NCBI GenBank assembly: GCA_028023455.1
Contig: JAQFVV010000064.1
Location: 2,573,825 to 2,637,824, forward strand
Reading direction: 5' to 3'
Length of the DNA stretch: 64,000 nucleotides
Origin: Epiperipatus broadwayi
Taxonomy: Eukaryota > Onychophora > Udeonychophora > Euonychophora > Peripatidae
A program made the position numbers and the translations under genes. Positions within the stretch are counted from its first letter, which is position 1. Each line of letters starts with the position of its first letter. This document shows positions 34,654 through 45,157 of the stretch, one piece after another. The notes beneath the pieces were generated by a model that saw nothing but the letters and a program-made list of their open reading frames with translations, made no database searches and was not told where the DNA came from.

Positions 34654-34947
34654 ATGATTAATGATACGCCAGTGAGAATGGAACTAGACACAGGGTCAGC
34701 AGTGTCTATTGTTTCAAAAAAGACTTGGGCTATCATTAATAAAAATAATAAACATAATCTGCATCCTAGCACTAGGACTATAACAGATTATCAGGGTAAA
34801 AAAATAAAACTCTTGGGTCAAACAAGAGTTAAAATAACTATGCCTAACAAAACTAGACACCTACCACTGGTAGGGGCATCAGGTGATCACAGCAACTTGT
34901 TAGGCCATGACTGGTTCAGTCACTTAGACTTGCAGTGTCAAAGGTGA
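34654..34947 (+). pseudogene. aspartic protease domain
   Basis: In the frame after gag, MELDTGSAVSIV carries the DTG active site. Downstream are TDYQGKKIKLLGQ and LLGHDW, the usual landmarks of Gypsy proteases before the reverse transcriptase. A frameshift at about 34940 breaks the frame. The following VNQITTLAKLKANYPEVV in the next frame is the linker normally found between protease and reverse transcriptase. Confidence 0.85.
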
Positions 34948-35432
34948 ACCAGATCACAACATTAGCTAAATTAAAGGCTAATTACCCTGAAGTGGTCAAA
35001 AAAGATCTAGGTCAGTATCTAGGACCACTAATTCAGTTATCACTGAATAAAGAGATAAAATCAGAAGTCAACAAAAAGTTGATAACAAAAATGAATATGA
35101 GAAATTGGAACACCAGGATGGCCAGAACACCACTAGCTTTGCAGACTAAAGTGCTATGCAGAATGTATAGAGGACCCACTAAATGGATTCCAGCAGTCAT
35201 GATCCAACAGAAAGGACTCCACACCCTTATAGTCAAAACAGCAGATGGATGTCAACATCATCGCCATCGAAAGCAACTTAAACTATATTATACTGATGGA
35301 ACCACAAGGAATGAAGCTACAGAGACATGCAGTACAAGCAAAGAGGAGCAACAAACTGAAGATGGCAGCAAACCAGCACCAAAGTGCATTAGTCATTCTC
35401 CAGCACACCTGCATGACTGTTCTCTAGGCTAA
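34935..35432 (+). pseudogene. pol deletion junction: RT linker joined to integrase C-terminal tail
   Basis: This 165-codon frame starts with the pre-RT linker (KANYPEVVKKDLG, residues about 14-26). Within about 50 residues it becomes the integrase C-terminal tail: KVLCRMYRGPTKWIPAVMI and KTADGCQHHRHRKQLKLYY. The polymerase, RNase H and integrase catalytic domains that should lie between are missing, roughly 700-900 residues in related elements. The junction is around 35010-35110. The frame ends 20 bases before the 3' LTR. Confidence 0.82.
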
Positions 35433-35442
35433 ATTTTAGCCA

Positions 35443-35452
35443 GGGTGAGGGA
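35443..35452 (+). promoter_or_regulatory. polypurine tract
   Basis: The purine-rich gggtgaggga lies directly before the 3' LTR, where plus-strand priming occurs in LTR elements. Confidence 0.75.
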
Positions 35453-36074
35453 TGTTATAGTCCTCCCTTCTCTCAGAAGTGGACTATTTCAGATGCCACC
35501 TTATCTGATCAGATTAAACATTGTTTGCCATAGGCCAATAGGCTGATGTATAGATAAAAGCATAGCCAATAATTATTACAGGCCAATGAGCAATGATGCA
35601 TGCTGAATCCAAAGGTTTTCAATAAGGTCAGGGATCTGGGTATAAATAGTCAGCCTTTTGTGAGAATCAAGGAAGAACGTGTCTAACCTAAACAGATGCT
35701 TTGCATGCTCCCAGGGAAACGTGCTAACCTAAACAGCAGCAAGTATTCCCATTAATAGCACTACGCTATTTAGATCTACGCAGCTAGGCATGTTCCACAG
35801 AGACTGGATGCTGCTAAGATCACACTCGGCTCGAGGCAACTTGTCTTGTACAGCTGGAAGAGTCATAGACTTTACCCGTGAGGCAAGCCATAAGGTGTGG
35901 CTGGAAGCGGCAGGCAAAACCCAGAATTTACGTTAAACTCCAATATTCAACTTATAAATATTCATTTGTATACTGTATATTGTTTGTATATAATAAATAT
36001 ATTAAATTATAATACTTGTTTCAGTATTATTTTATATTATTTAGTTGGGTCTGTAATCCAGACCAAACACAACA
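35453..36074 (+). repeat. 3' LTR
   Basis: 622 bp, the partner of 32713-33337. It has the same TATA and AATAAA arrangement, and the small reverse-strand open frames in both LTRs are by-products. Confidence 0.92.
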
Positions 36075-36079
36075 ATAAT
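36075..36079. repeat. target-site duplication ataat, right
   Basis: Five bases directly after the 3' LTR, matching the left copy. Confidence 0.85.
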
Positions 36080-38017
36080 ATTATTATAAATATGATTCTT
36101 TCAGTAATAAACAACTCATATTATATCTAATTTATTGGAAGCTTCAGTTACTCGCTGTTCAGTTAAATATGATTCTTGTATTTTCTTAATTAGCTAACAG
36201 AGAGCGCTTGTGTAGTCTAAAAATATATTTCTGAATGCAACGCATATGCTTTGAAAATATTCAATTGTTGTTTATATCCTTTTTGATAATCTTTAACATT
36301 TAGATTACTTGACATTTTACTTACATTTATAGATTCGACAATTGCAGTTTTTTCCTCTTCTAAATATAAAAAATCGATTTCTGTACAAAGTTTAAAAACA
36401 ACAAGCTGAATAAATAACGGAAATATTTTTTCTAATTAATATTATTCCTGTTTATATGCGTTTTATTATCTTATTTCAAGCAACTAGAAACAATTCCTTA
36501 GGATATACTGTGCAAAAAAAATTATAGCTCAGTTCTTTTTATATGTCGCTATCCAGAACCGATTTGCACAGTTTGTCTGTATGTACATTTTTTTCATTTT
36601 TATAGTAAGAAATGCTTACAATACTTTGCAGCAGAAAATATACACATAATTTACAAATTAAATTTGATTAGAATTTGCAATTTCTTTTTATTGAAAGAAT
36701 AGCTGAAGAAGTTAAGCGGTTTTGCCTTGATAGTTTTTAATTAATTTAAATTTTGAAAATCTTTCAATTGATCCCACAATATACGTTGATGTCAATATAT
36801 TTCGAAGGGCTGTTGATAAATTTGAATAAAGTTCAGAAAGATTGTTTTTTTTTTTTAAGTATATGTTTTAATGCATCAAAACTATTTAAAAAAAATAGTA
36901 TGCTTTCTTATTTTTATTCGAGCACACGCGCGCGCACACATAGCACAGAAAATAAATCAGCATTATATAAATCTTAATTCGTTAAATTCGAGATATCGTT
37001 CTTATATAAAAACACAAAAATATTTCTACATTTTTATAAATCTCAAACAGACTTAAATAATACTTATGCAATATCTATTATTTTCAAAGATAATTTATAT
37101 GTTTATAAATATATTATCTTTGTCACTAATTGTTAATGATACATCCTGATCTTCATAATTATAGAATAGTTTTATTTTAAACACCATACTTTGTTTAATT
37201 TACTTTAAATGAACGTGTTTTAAAGTATTTACATCAAATATATCTTATCTGATCATGTAACAACAAGTGTAAAAATCAACTTAAAAATTTGAATTTTATC
37301 AAATCACAGAAGGGCAGGTTTCCAGTGAATGCTTTGAATCTATCTTGCTTTAGCTATACTGATATCATCAGTAAAACATTATTATGTAAACAATGATTAT
37401 TTCAAACATACTTTCGCAATTTCCAATCTATACCCAGAAAACAATATTTGTTTTATTGCAACTTTAAGCATTTAATGTTCTCAAAGTTTAATTGTAATGT
37501 AAAAAAATAAATAAATAAATAGATATATTTGGAGCTTGTATAAAATCTAATTTTAAAAGCTGATTTCTTCAATTGCATAAATTGTCAACAAAAATATCAA
37601 TTGAATGTTAAAATGTGAGTAAATCATTATAATCATTTCCTGCTCATTTTGAAACAATAAATTGTTCCACATGCATGACATGCATTTCCAAACCATGATG
37701 TGGATATCCAGATGGCATAAATAATGACTAATTGTTATACTTGTGTAATTCCCAGTAGCTGGTGAGTGGAAGTTGTTTTTTGTTTAATTATACACTTTAT
37801 TGGGCATGCAATAAATGTCTACAACAAAATGGTTTAAAAAAAGATGCATGTGCAGATATCTCTAAAGTTTGTTATAGTCAATAAATGACTTGTTGGACAA
37901 ATACAATTGGACTTTTTTTCATTCAATTAATGTTAAATTTATATACCATTGATAAATAAATCTCACCACAGTGAGAAAGGGAATTTTAGAGTCCTCAAAC
38001 TGTTTCTTTCTGAACAG
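36080..38017. other. AT-rich spacer
   Basis: An alternating cacgcgcgcgcaca tract lies at about 36924-36938 and could form Z-DNA. No gene is supported. Confidence 0.5.
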
Positions 38018-38059
38018 ATATATCGGTGGACCAACTTTTGAGGTTACATCACCATTGGG
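38018..38059 (+). CDS. candidate small exon
   Basis: A strong acceptor (ctgtttctttctgaacag) precedes YIGGPTFEVTSPL and a donor-like GTATGG. The frame also stays open beyond the donor, through GYGEVNTSYCCH to a stop. The stretch is much less AT-biased than its surroundings. No partner exon was found. Confidence 0.25.
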
Positions 38060-39439
38060 GTATGGTGAAGTTAATACATCATATTGTTGCCATTAATACA
38101 TACTTTTCCAGAAGGCAGGATACCATGTGTTTGCAAATTGAGGAAAATTACAAATTTTGCTCATTTTTTCAAAATGATAGTGACAAATAGAAAGATACTG
38201 TCTTTTAACAAACTATGAAGATTCAGATTCAGGCATATGACATTAAATGTTAGTACATGGTATGCATGATTTCTATCCAAATCTAGACTAAATAAAACTG
38301 ATTGGATTCCAACAATTACCAGATTATAACTTATCCCAAAAATGACAATGAGTAAGACTACTGTTTCAAAAGGAACCAGCTTACCAAGAGAGTCCATCAG
38401 CTTGCTGAAGAATTAGTTTACACATATGCTGTTTATCTATATGCAGAGAACCACAGATAAATGTACTTTATCATATATATATAAAGTACAACTGGTGAGT
38501 TACTTTAAATAATTTCTTTAGTGAAAATGATTTAAAAGTAAAACAAGTAAATATTTTTTACTTGAATTGAAAGTCTAAAAAACAAATGATTGATTCATCG
38601 ATAATTTTATTTTGAAAAACAAAAAGAGAATAGCTCCAAATATTTTTTTTGGATCTTGAAAGTGAAGCTACAGGGACCTGAATTTTAAATGAAACTTTCC
38701 AAAGAATAATAGTTTTTTTCATTAAAAAAAAAAACTTACCATAAAAGAAGAAAGGCTAATTAATAGTTTTAATTCATATCATCTATATTTTTATGTAGGC
38801 ACACATCATACATGTGCATTTATGTGAAAAATATACTTTTAATAGGTCTATTATTATGACAAATTAAAATATCATGATATAAAATATTGGTGTGTATACA
38901 CATTTTCATGGGTACTCATATTGTGTAAAAATAGTCATTAATTATGTACCATTAAAATGTGATCTTATTTTTTATTAAATGAAAATTTCCATATGTTATG
39001 GCACATGGGTGTGCATATGTAGACACATGTTAGATATACATCTATATGTTAAAATTATTTTTTTAAAATTATTTTGACACTTCAAATATGTTCATTAATT
39101 ATTATACCACATGTCTGTGTGCTGATATATGTGGTTTAAATAAACCTATTGGAATATATATATATCATAATGTGATAGTTTTTTAATATATTAATCAAAA
39201 TCAGAAGGCTATAGTCATATTCTGCATACATTAATTTCATTTTTTGTTATTAATAAATTTGTTTCATTGTTAAAATTATTCCAGTGAATTTAAATCAATC
39301 CTGAATAGATTTAAAATATTATAAACTGTTATAAATGTTGTATTATATATCTTGTTCACAATAATAGGTATAGAGCTTTTGTTTTCTGAGATAGATTTGT
39401 GCATAGTGGTCTGTTATATAAAAGGGGTATATATTTAGG
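38060..39439. other. AT-rich spacer
   Basis: A 78-codon minus-strand frame (38161-38397) is Leu/Ile/Val-rich with an ATG start and no recognised domain. I leave it uncalled. Confidence 0.45.
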
Positions 39440-39960
39440 GTTTATGAGCTCTGATAACCCTGGATTGACACAAAGGTGATATCCTTTAAAATCCATGCAC
39501 TACATTTTATTTAGTTTAGTATTTATTAGAAATTAAGTTTATAGATGTGCAGTACATTGTTATCCCAGCATTATTATTTTTATTGTCATATACTCTGATG
39601 GATTAGCACTTAAATTTGTGTGTCCAAATTAATGTTTAAATAATCTGCCACAAGCTGGAAAGGGATAAATAATTAGTCTGATCTACAGGAGACCCATTTC
39701 AAATCCAGTCACAAGATAGATTGTTGATTTATTTTTAATGTTGATTATTACTTTTGAGTAGTGCTGGTGAGCTTATAGTTACTTAATATAGTTAGCTGGG
39801 CTAATCTCTCAGGTTGAGCTTTCATGATTTCCTTTTACATTTAATATTTAAAATTTTGAGTTTATTGATTTGGGAGGTTGATGATGATAATGAATTCCAT
39901 CATCCCAGATACACCCTGTAATTTTCTGTACCCTTACAATATATACATAAATATATGCAT
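39440..39960 (+). repeat. long dispersed repeat, copy 2
   Basis: It matches 13065-13720 in the same orientation with scattered substitutions and small gaps, from tccatgcactacattttatt to cccttacaatatata. Confidence 0.7.
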
Positions 39961-40489
39961 ATGTGGTTATTTACTACCAATTGAAAGAAATTCCATTGAT
40001 AACTCTTTGAAGCCTTAAAAAATAATCAAGGCAAATCTTTAATGTCCATTCCATATGTTATTGCAGCTAATATTATGATGTGATTATTTATACGATAAAC
40101 AAATATGAAAAAGCTGCTCACCAACTTACCTGTAAATTTAAGATTAATAAACATAATAATTGTTCTTCTCAATTGCCTGATAGTTCTTAACTCAAACATA
40201 GAGTGAATAGTTTTAAACTCAAATATCGAGTGAGCATTTTTGAAGGTAATATGAATGTGTGTGAATGATTAATTTTGCAGATATTTATTATCATGACAGA
40301 TGAAACTAAATCATGATCCTTAATCCAGGAAGCTGTAAAGTCACAACTCAAGGTAGCAATAGGTGCTGAACACAGATATTAAAAACCTTCTGGTTGTCAT
40401 TCCAAACAGCTATTCACTGATAGCATTTTGCTTAAGCATCCACAACTGTAGAATGTTTTTAAATGAAATAAGATTGCACAAACCAGAAG

Positions 40490-41160
40490 AAAAATTGTTT
40501 AATATTAAAAGAAACCTTATTGGACTTTGTGAAGTTTAAAAAAAAAGGTGAAAGAGACAATTGACTTCAAAATTAAACAAAGTATTTTATTATAAAGACA
40601 TAATTGATAGAAAGTGGAAACACAAATGGAATGGAATTCTTATAAATAAAAAATGGTGGAAGATCAACATTGTGACTGTGGTATATCAGTTAGAGTAGAA
40701 ATATTAGTGTTTTCAATTAATGGAGAATGCATGCAGATAATTCAGATTTATACCCCAACAGAAGTTCTTAGTGAGATAAAAAAAAAAGGAAAGTTCTTTT
40801 ATATGGATTTACAAAATGCTTCTGAACAGATCAGACATTTTAAAAGTGTCATGGGAGACTTTAATGTTAGAATTGGGAAATGATTGAAAGATTATAGTGC
40901 TGTGGATAAATTTAATTGTGGTGAATAAAATGAGAAAAGACACAACTTATAGAATTTGCTTAAACAGAAGTACTGTACATTATGAATTCTTTATTTGAGA
41001 GAAATGCTGAATATAAATAGAGATGAGAGTATTCAAATAGAGATACAATAGAATTGGATTATATTTTGATTAAAAGATTATAAGGTCCTTGATAAATTCA
41101 ATGTGGAAAGTGATTATTAATTAGGGAGATGTAAGATGCATTTGAAACTAGAGAGACAAA
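40490..41160 (+). pseudogene. LINE endonuclease domain relic, plus strand
   Basis: The order of motifs is that of a LINE endonuclease: NIKRNLIGLCEV (40501-40536, with the conserved Glu), then after frame changes the open frame 40653-40883 with IQIYTPT and ending in VMGDFNVRIGK (GDFN at about 40854-40865). Next comes a later NRDTIELDYILI (about 41036-41071), matching the NEIDYIL block. Stops separate these parts. It may belong to the same family as the polymerase relic at 30340, but it is a separate insertion. Confidence 0.8.
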
Positions 41161-43034
41161 AACTATTAAGAAAGTAAGTTTTAACAATTAATATTCCTAA
41201 TCTTCAGACACATTACGATGAATTTAAATTAAAATTTAAAAATCATTTTGAAATATTAATAGACTCTGAAGAGAGTTGAAGCTTGACAAATCAATAGCAT
41301 AACTCATACTCTGTTAAGAACTGTAAGAAAGATGGTTGCATAAAAAAACAGCAATTTTGCAGTAAATTTTCTGTTTTAGATAAAAGAGTGGACACGAAAA
41401 TTAAAAATATAAAGATTTGAATATCTAAAGTTTTGTAGAATAATATGAAAAAGTGTTATTATAAGAAAATGTAATTGAGTACTGAAACCTGCATTAGAGA
41501 ATAAAAGTCTCAAAAATATAAAACATCTTGATATTGGAAGAAATATAGTTTAAACAAAAGAAAGATTGGAACTATTATTAAAAAGATAGCATTATAAAGT
41601 ATATAGAAGATTTCTTTATATAAAAGAACAGATTTACCATAATAATGATAATGATGAAATGGCTTTATTGCTCAAGAGTGCATAAGAAATTTGAAAGCCA
41701 AAAGTGACAGAACTGGGTTTGATATGAGGATTTTAAGATCCAAAGACTGCCACTCAACTTTACCATTAATGCACAGTTGCATATTTATTTATAGACCAAG
41801 AATTAGCTGCTAGAAAGATTGATCACTTGAAAAAAATCTTAAGATGGTTTAAAATCCACGCTATTTGGAAATCATTCTGAGTTCGTGAATTCAAATATCA
41901 GATTGTGGACAAACCACTATAGTACAAATCCCAACATTATATTTTGTTCTTATAAATATAGTAAAACAGACACTCACAAACACGCATAAAAAATAATTTA
42001 GTAAAATTGTTTAATCTCATGCAGATAAGTAGATACTTTGTGAATTCTTTTAGGATTTATATTTAAGTATATAAGATTTGTAGAATGTTTTTACAAAAAA
42101 AAAAAAATCTATTCTTTAAAGGAATTTAAAATTTTATTTATCTCCATTTTTAGAAAACATATCAATATCAATGGTATATACAAACAAAAATTTGCAATTT
42201 TTTATTACATGTATAAGAATGAATTAAAGTTACTTTAATAAATTTCAGTTGTTGTTTTTTTTTTTTCTCGGTCTAATTAATACAGTATTCTAAATTTAGT
42301 TTTATAATTTATTATTAAAAAAGTGTTATTAAACAAGTAAATATACATTTTGAAATTAAAATTAGCAGACGGCGTATTATTTTTATCCGTTCGTAGTCAT
42401 TACAGTATTAATGAATATTCATCTCTTAATAGATAAAAGATGAGGATGGGGATGCTTATCTTTTGATATTATAAGTAGCACTAATTTTTAAAAAAATTGT
42501 AAATACCTATTGTTAATGCTTTGCAAACTTACTGGTAGAAAAAAAAAATTAGTAAATTTCAATAATTTAAATAAATGCTTGTGATAAAAAAAAATTTAAT
42601 TTGTTGAAGGGTTTAAAAAAAAAAGTAGAAATATTTGTCAGCAATATTTTACGCTTTTATAAAGAAATAGATATAGATGATGTCTCGTAAAACAATTGAG
42701 ACTACCAGATGTAAAAAGAAATGTACCTTAATGTATACATTTTTTTGAATTTATATACTGCTGCGAATTTATATATATATATATGATAATTATTGAGAGA
42801 GCGTGTTAAATGAAGAGGTTTTATGAAACTAAAGCTTTGTATTTTACTGATTATTTGTTCCGAATACATCTGAAAATATTGAGTTTTCTTTAAACCAAAT
42901 CCGTTACTATTCTGTTTTATACTCATAAATTAATAATTATTAAGTAATTATAACTTGAAAATACAATTACTAAGATTTATAAACCAAATGATAACCCCCC
43001 CCCCATTACTTCACTAAAAGATAAACGGTCATAA
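41161..43034. other. AT-rich spacer
   Basis: Contains one half of a short repeat pair (41657-41790), a (TA)n run near 42770 and a C run at about 42996-43004. Nothing else is supported. Confidence 0.5.
41657..41790 (+). repeat. short dispersed repeat, copy 1
   Basis: Matches 49119-49250: aatggctttattgctcaaga, gcataagaaatttgaaagcc and ttgatatgagga correspond to the same positions there. Confidence 0.6.
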
Positions 43035-43160
43035 GGTTATTAAGTCCCTATCCAATGCTGTCCCACCTAATATCCCCAGACTAGTTTTTAGCTTGTGCCT
43101 TTTATTAGTGAAGAACTTCGAAATTTTGGAACTGTGACTTAGATCTTTAGAATTTAACAC
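43035..43160 (+). mobile_element. foldback element, partial arm
   Basis: The stretch ctaatatccccagactagtt with flanking sequence matches the inner arm of the element just downstream at 43377-43781, but lacks the termini. Confidence 0.6.
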
Positions 43161-43376
43161 ATTTTTTTTCTAAGTCATGCGATAGCAACATGTGATTTTT
43201 TTCTTGACTTATACTAGCACATTAATTTAAAAAGCTACATACTACATAACTGATGATATAAATTTTACATTCCCCCTCCCTTTCATTTATTCCATTGTCC
43301 ATAATACATTTAACATTTATATAAATATTAATCCACTATTCCAAGTCATCCCTTTTTTTACTTTGTTTGTAATTAA

Positions 43377-43781
43377 AACAGGCAAAACTCTCCATACAGT
43401 AGTGCCACTCAGTACAAGCCAGAGTAATCGATGGATACCAGAGGGCTTTGTGCATAAAATCCCTGTTTGGTACCTACTCATCCAATATCCCCAGACTAAT
43501 TTCTGGCTTGCAGCTTTCATCAGTGATGAGCCTTGGATCTGAGAGCACTGCGTTAGATCTTAGGATCTAATGCAACCCTCCACCAGTGGTTGCTGCTGGA
43601 GGATTGCATTAGATCATAAGATCTAATGCAGTGCTCTCAGATTCAAGGCTCCTTACTGATGAAGGCTGCAAGCCAGAAACTAGTCTGGGGATATAGGGAT
43701 TTTATGCACAAACCTTCTGGCATCCATTGATTACTCTGGCTTGCACCGCATGACACTACTGTATGGAAAGTTTTGCCTGTT
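43377..43781. mobile_element. foldback element, longest and best-preserved copy
   Basis: Two arms of about 200 bp start aacaggcaaaactctccata and are inverted around ccaccagtggttgctgctgg, giving a near-perfect hairpin over 405 bp. The ends sit in a ttaa context on both sides (ttaa|aacagg and cctgtt|ttaa), compatible with a TA or TTAA duplication, but the AT-rich setting makes this weak. It has no coding capacity and is nonautonomous. Confidence 0.85.
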
Positions 43782-44672
43782 TTAATAACAGTTAAGAGCA
43801 AGCATAAAAAATGGTGATCATGTGATGTTTGGTTGTTTATAATTAGTTGCTTAAAATGTTTCTAATGTTGGCTAAGGAAAAGGTTTATTTTGTATCTTTA
43901 TTTTATTAACAGAAGTTAAGCTCATGTTCAGTTAGAGAAGCGAAATTTCTAGTACTCACAATGCGGCAGATGTATTTATAGATGAAATATTAATTATTTA
44001 AATTAGTTATTTAAAAATTCCATTTGTATGGGAACAATAATTAGCATTTTGTATATCAACACCACAGCACATCTGCCACATTATAAGTGTTATGAATCTG
44101 GTTTCTCTAGGCGAAAGTATGCTCAGCTGCTGTTAATAAAATAAAGATATGGAATAAACCTTTTTTTAATCCAGCTTTAGAAACATTTTAGGCAATTAAT
44201 TAATCCACTATGTATATATTTATTTCTATGCAATTTTTACTTATTTAAAGCTTAAAATTTTGACTATATAGCAGTCTTCTTCAGATCTTCTTTCATGAAA
44301 AAAAAAAAAAACATTAATAAAAAAAAGGCATTGCTCTTTTTTTATAAAAGAATACCTCTGAAGAAGTTTGTTGAACAGTTGAAAACTGCAAACTATAACT
44401 AAACGGAAATTGTGTTGAAATATATGTAAATAATGACAATCTTATTTATATATATATAATCAGTAATTAAATTTCTATCTTTGCAGAAATAATTTATATG
44501 CTCATGAATAGTAAGTAGCAATATTTTAATAACTATGTGCCAGGATACTTTCTATCTTAAATAAATAAAATGCTCCTTATTTCTAAATCACAGTTAATAA
44601 TTTTGGAATACCACTGAAGAGATTTTTTGCAATTAAAGTCTTTAATGAAATGTTTAGTTTGTTTTCTTCCAG
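43782..44672. other. AT-rich spacer
   Basis: No gene is supported. Confidence 0.5.
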
Positions 44673-44673
44673 G

Positions 44674-44808
44674 AATAATTATACATTTAAAGATTCTTTC
44701 ATTTGTGAACAAATCAGTTCTCATTATCATGTGTTAAATGTTCATTGCACAGTTACCACATTTATGAAAATATTGATAAATCATGATCCAGTACGCATGC
44801 ATTTCAGA
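44674..44808 (+). CDS. open segment after a strong acceptor (candidate exon)
   Basis: Acceptor tttgttttcttccag ends at 44672. Forty-five codons then follow to a TAA, beginning NNYTFKDSFICEQISSHYHV and containing two cysteines. The true exon may stop earlier at one of several weak GT sites. No recognised family. Confidence 0.25.
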
Positions 44809-44884
44809 TAACCATCAGCTGTCCTAAATAAAACCAATCATCTGTGCAAATGTAATCACTCATTGATTAGAATTCTCTCTCCAG

Positions 44885-45157
44885 ATTTCTTTGCACATTT
44901 TCAAGATATTTATCTATTCATCATATATTTACAATTTGTTAGTCTTTTGTTGTATAAATGATATTGCATATGACAACATACTTCTTGTAATAAAATTTTG
45001 GATTTATCTTTATTGGTCAATGATTATCATCCATGAATATTACTTATTTGCCATTGTTACAGAGCTTAAACATCAAATGAAATCATCTTGCCAGTTTATC
45101 CCTTCTCTCTTCCTCATATATCCTATATATATATTTCGCCTTAAAACTACCATTTAA
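44885..45157 (+). CDS. open segment after a strong acceptor (candidate terminal exon)
   Basis: Acceptor gaattctctctccag ends at 44884 and 90 codons follow to a stop, long for this composition. The product is rich in Ile, Tyr, Phe and Leu, with FCCINDIAYDN near residue 24 and hydrophobic stretches after it. AATAAA lies about 70 bases past the stop. The amino-acid mix is also what AT-rich DNA gives by chance, so this is uncertain. Confidence 0.28.
   Translation: MSLHIFKIFIYSSYIYNLLVFCCINDIAYDNILLVIKFWIYLYWSMIIIHEYYLFAIVTELKHQMKSSCQFIPSLFLIYPIYIFRLKTTI

Larger units (their letters stand above)
32713..36074 (+). mobile_element. Ty3/Gypsy-type LTR retrotransposon, internally deleted
   Basis: Two direct LTRs (32713-33337 and 35453-36074) begin TG and end CA. 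A 5-bp target duplication, ataat, lies at 32708-32712 and 36075-36079. The interior is only about 2.1 kb: gag, aspartic protease, then a jump to the C-terminal tail of pol. Reverse transcriptase, RNase H and the integrase core are absent, so it could only move with help from a full relative. The LTRs differ at about 40 positions by hand count (roughly 6-7%), plus two small indels, so insertion is not recent. Confidence 0.92.
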
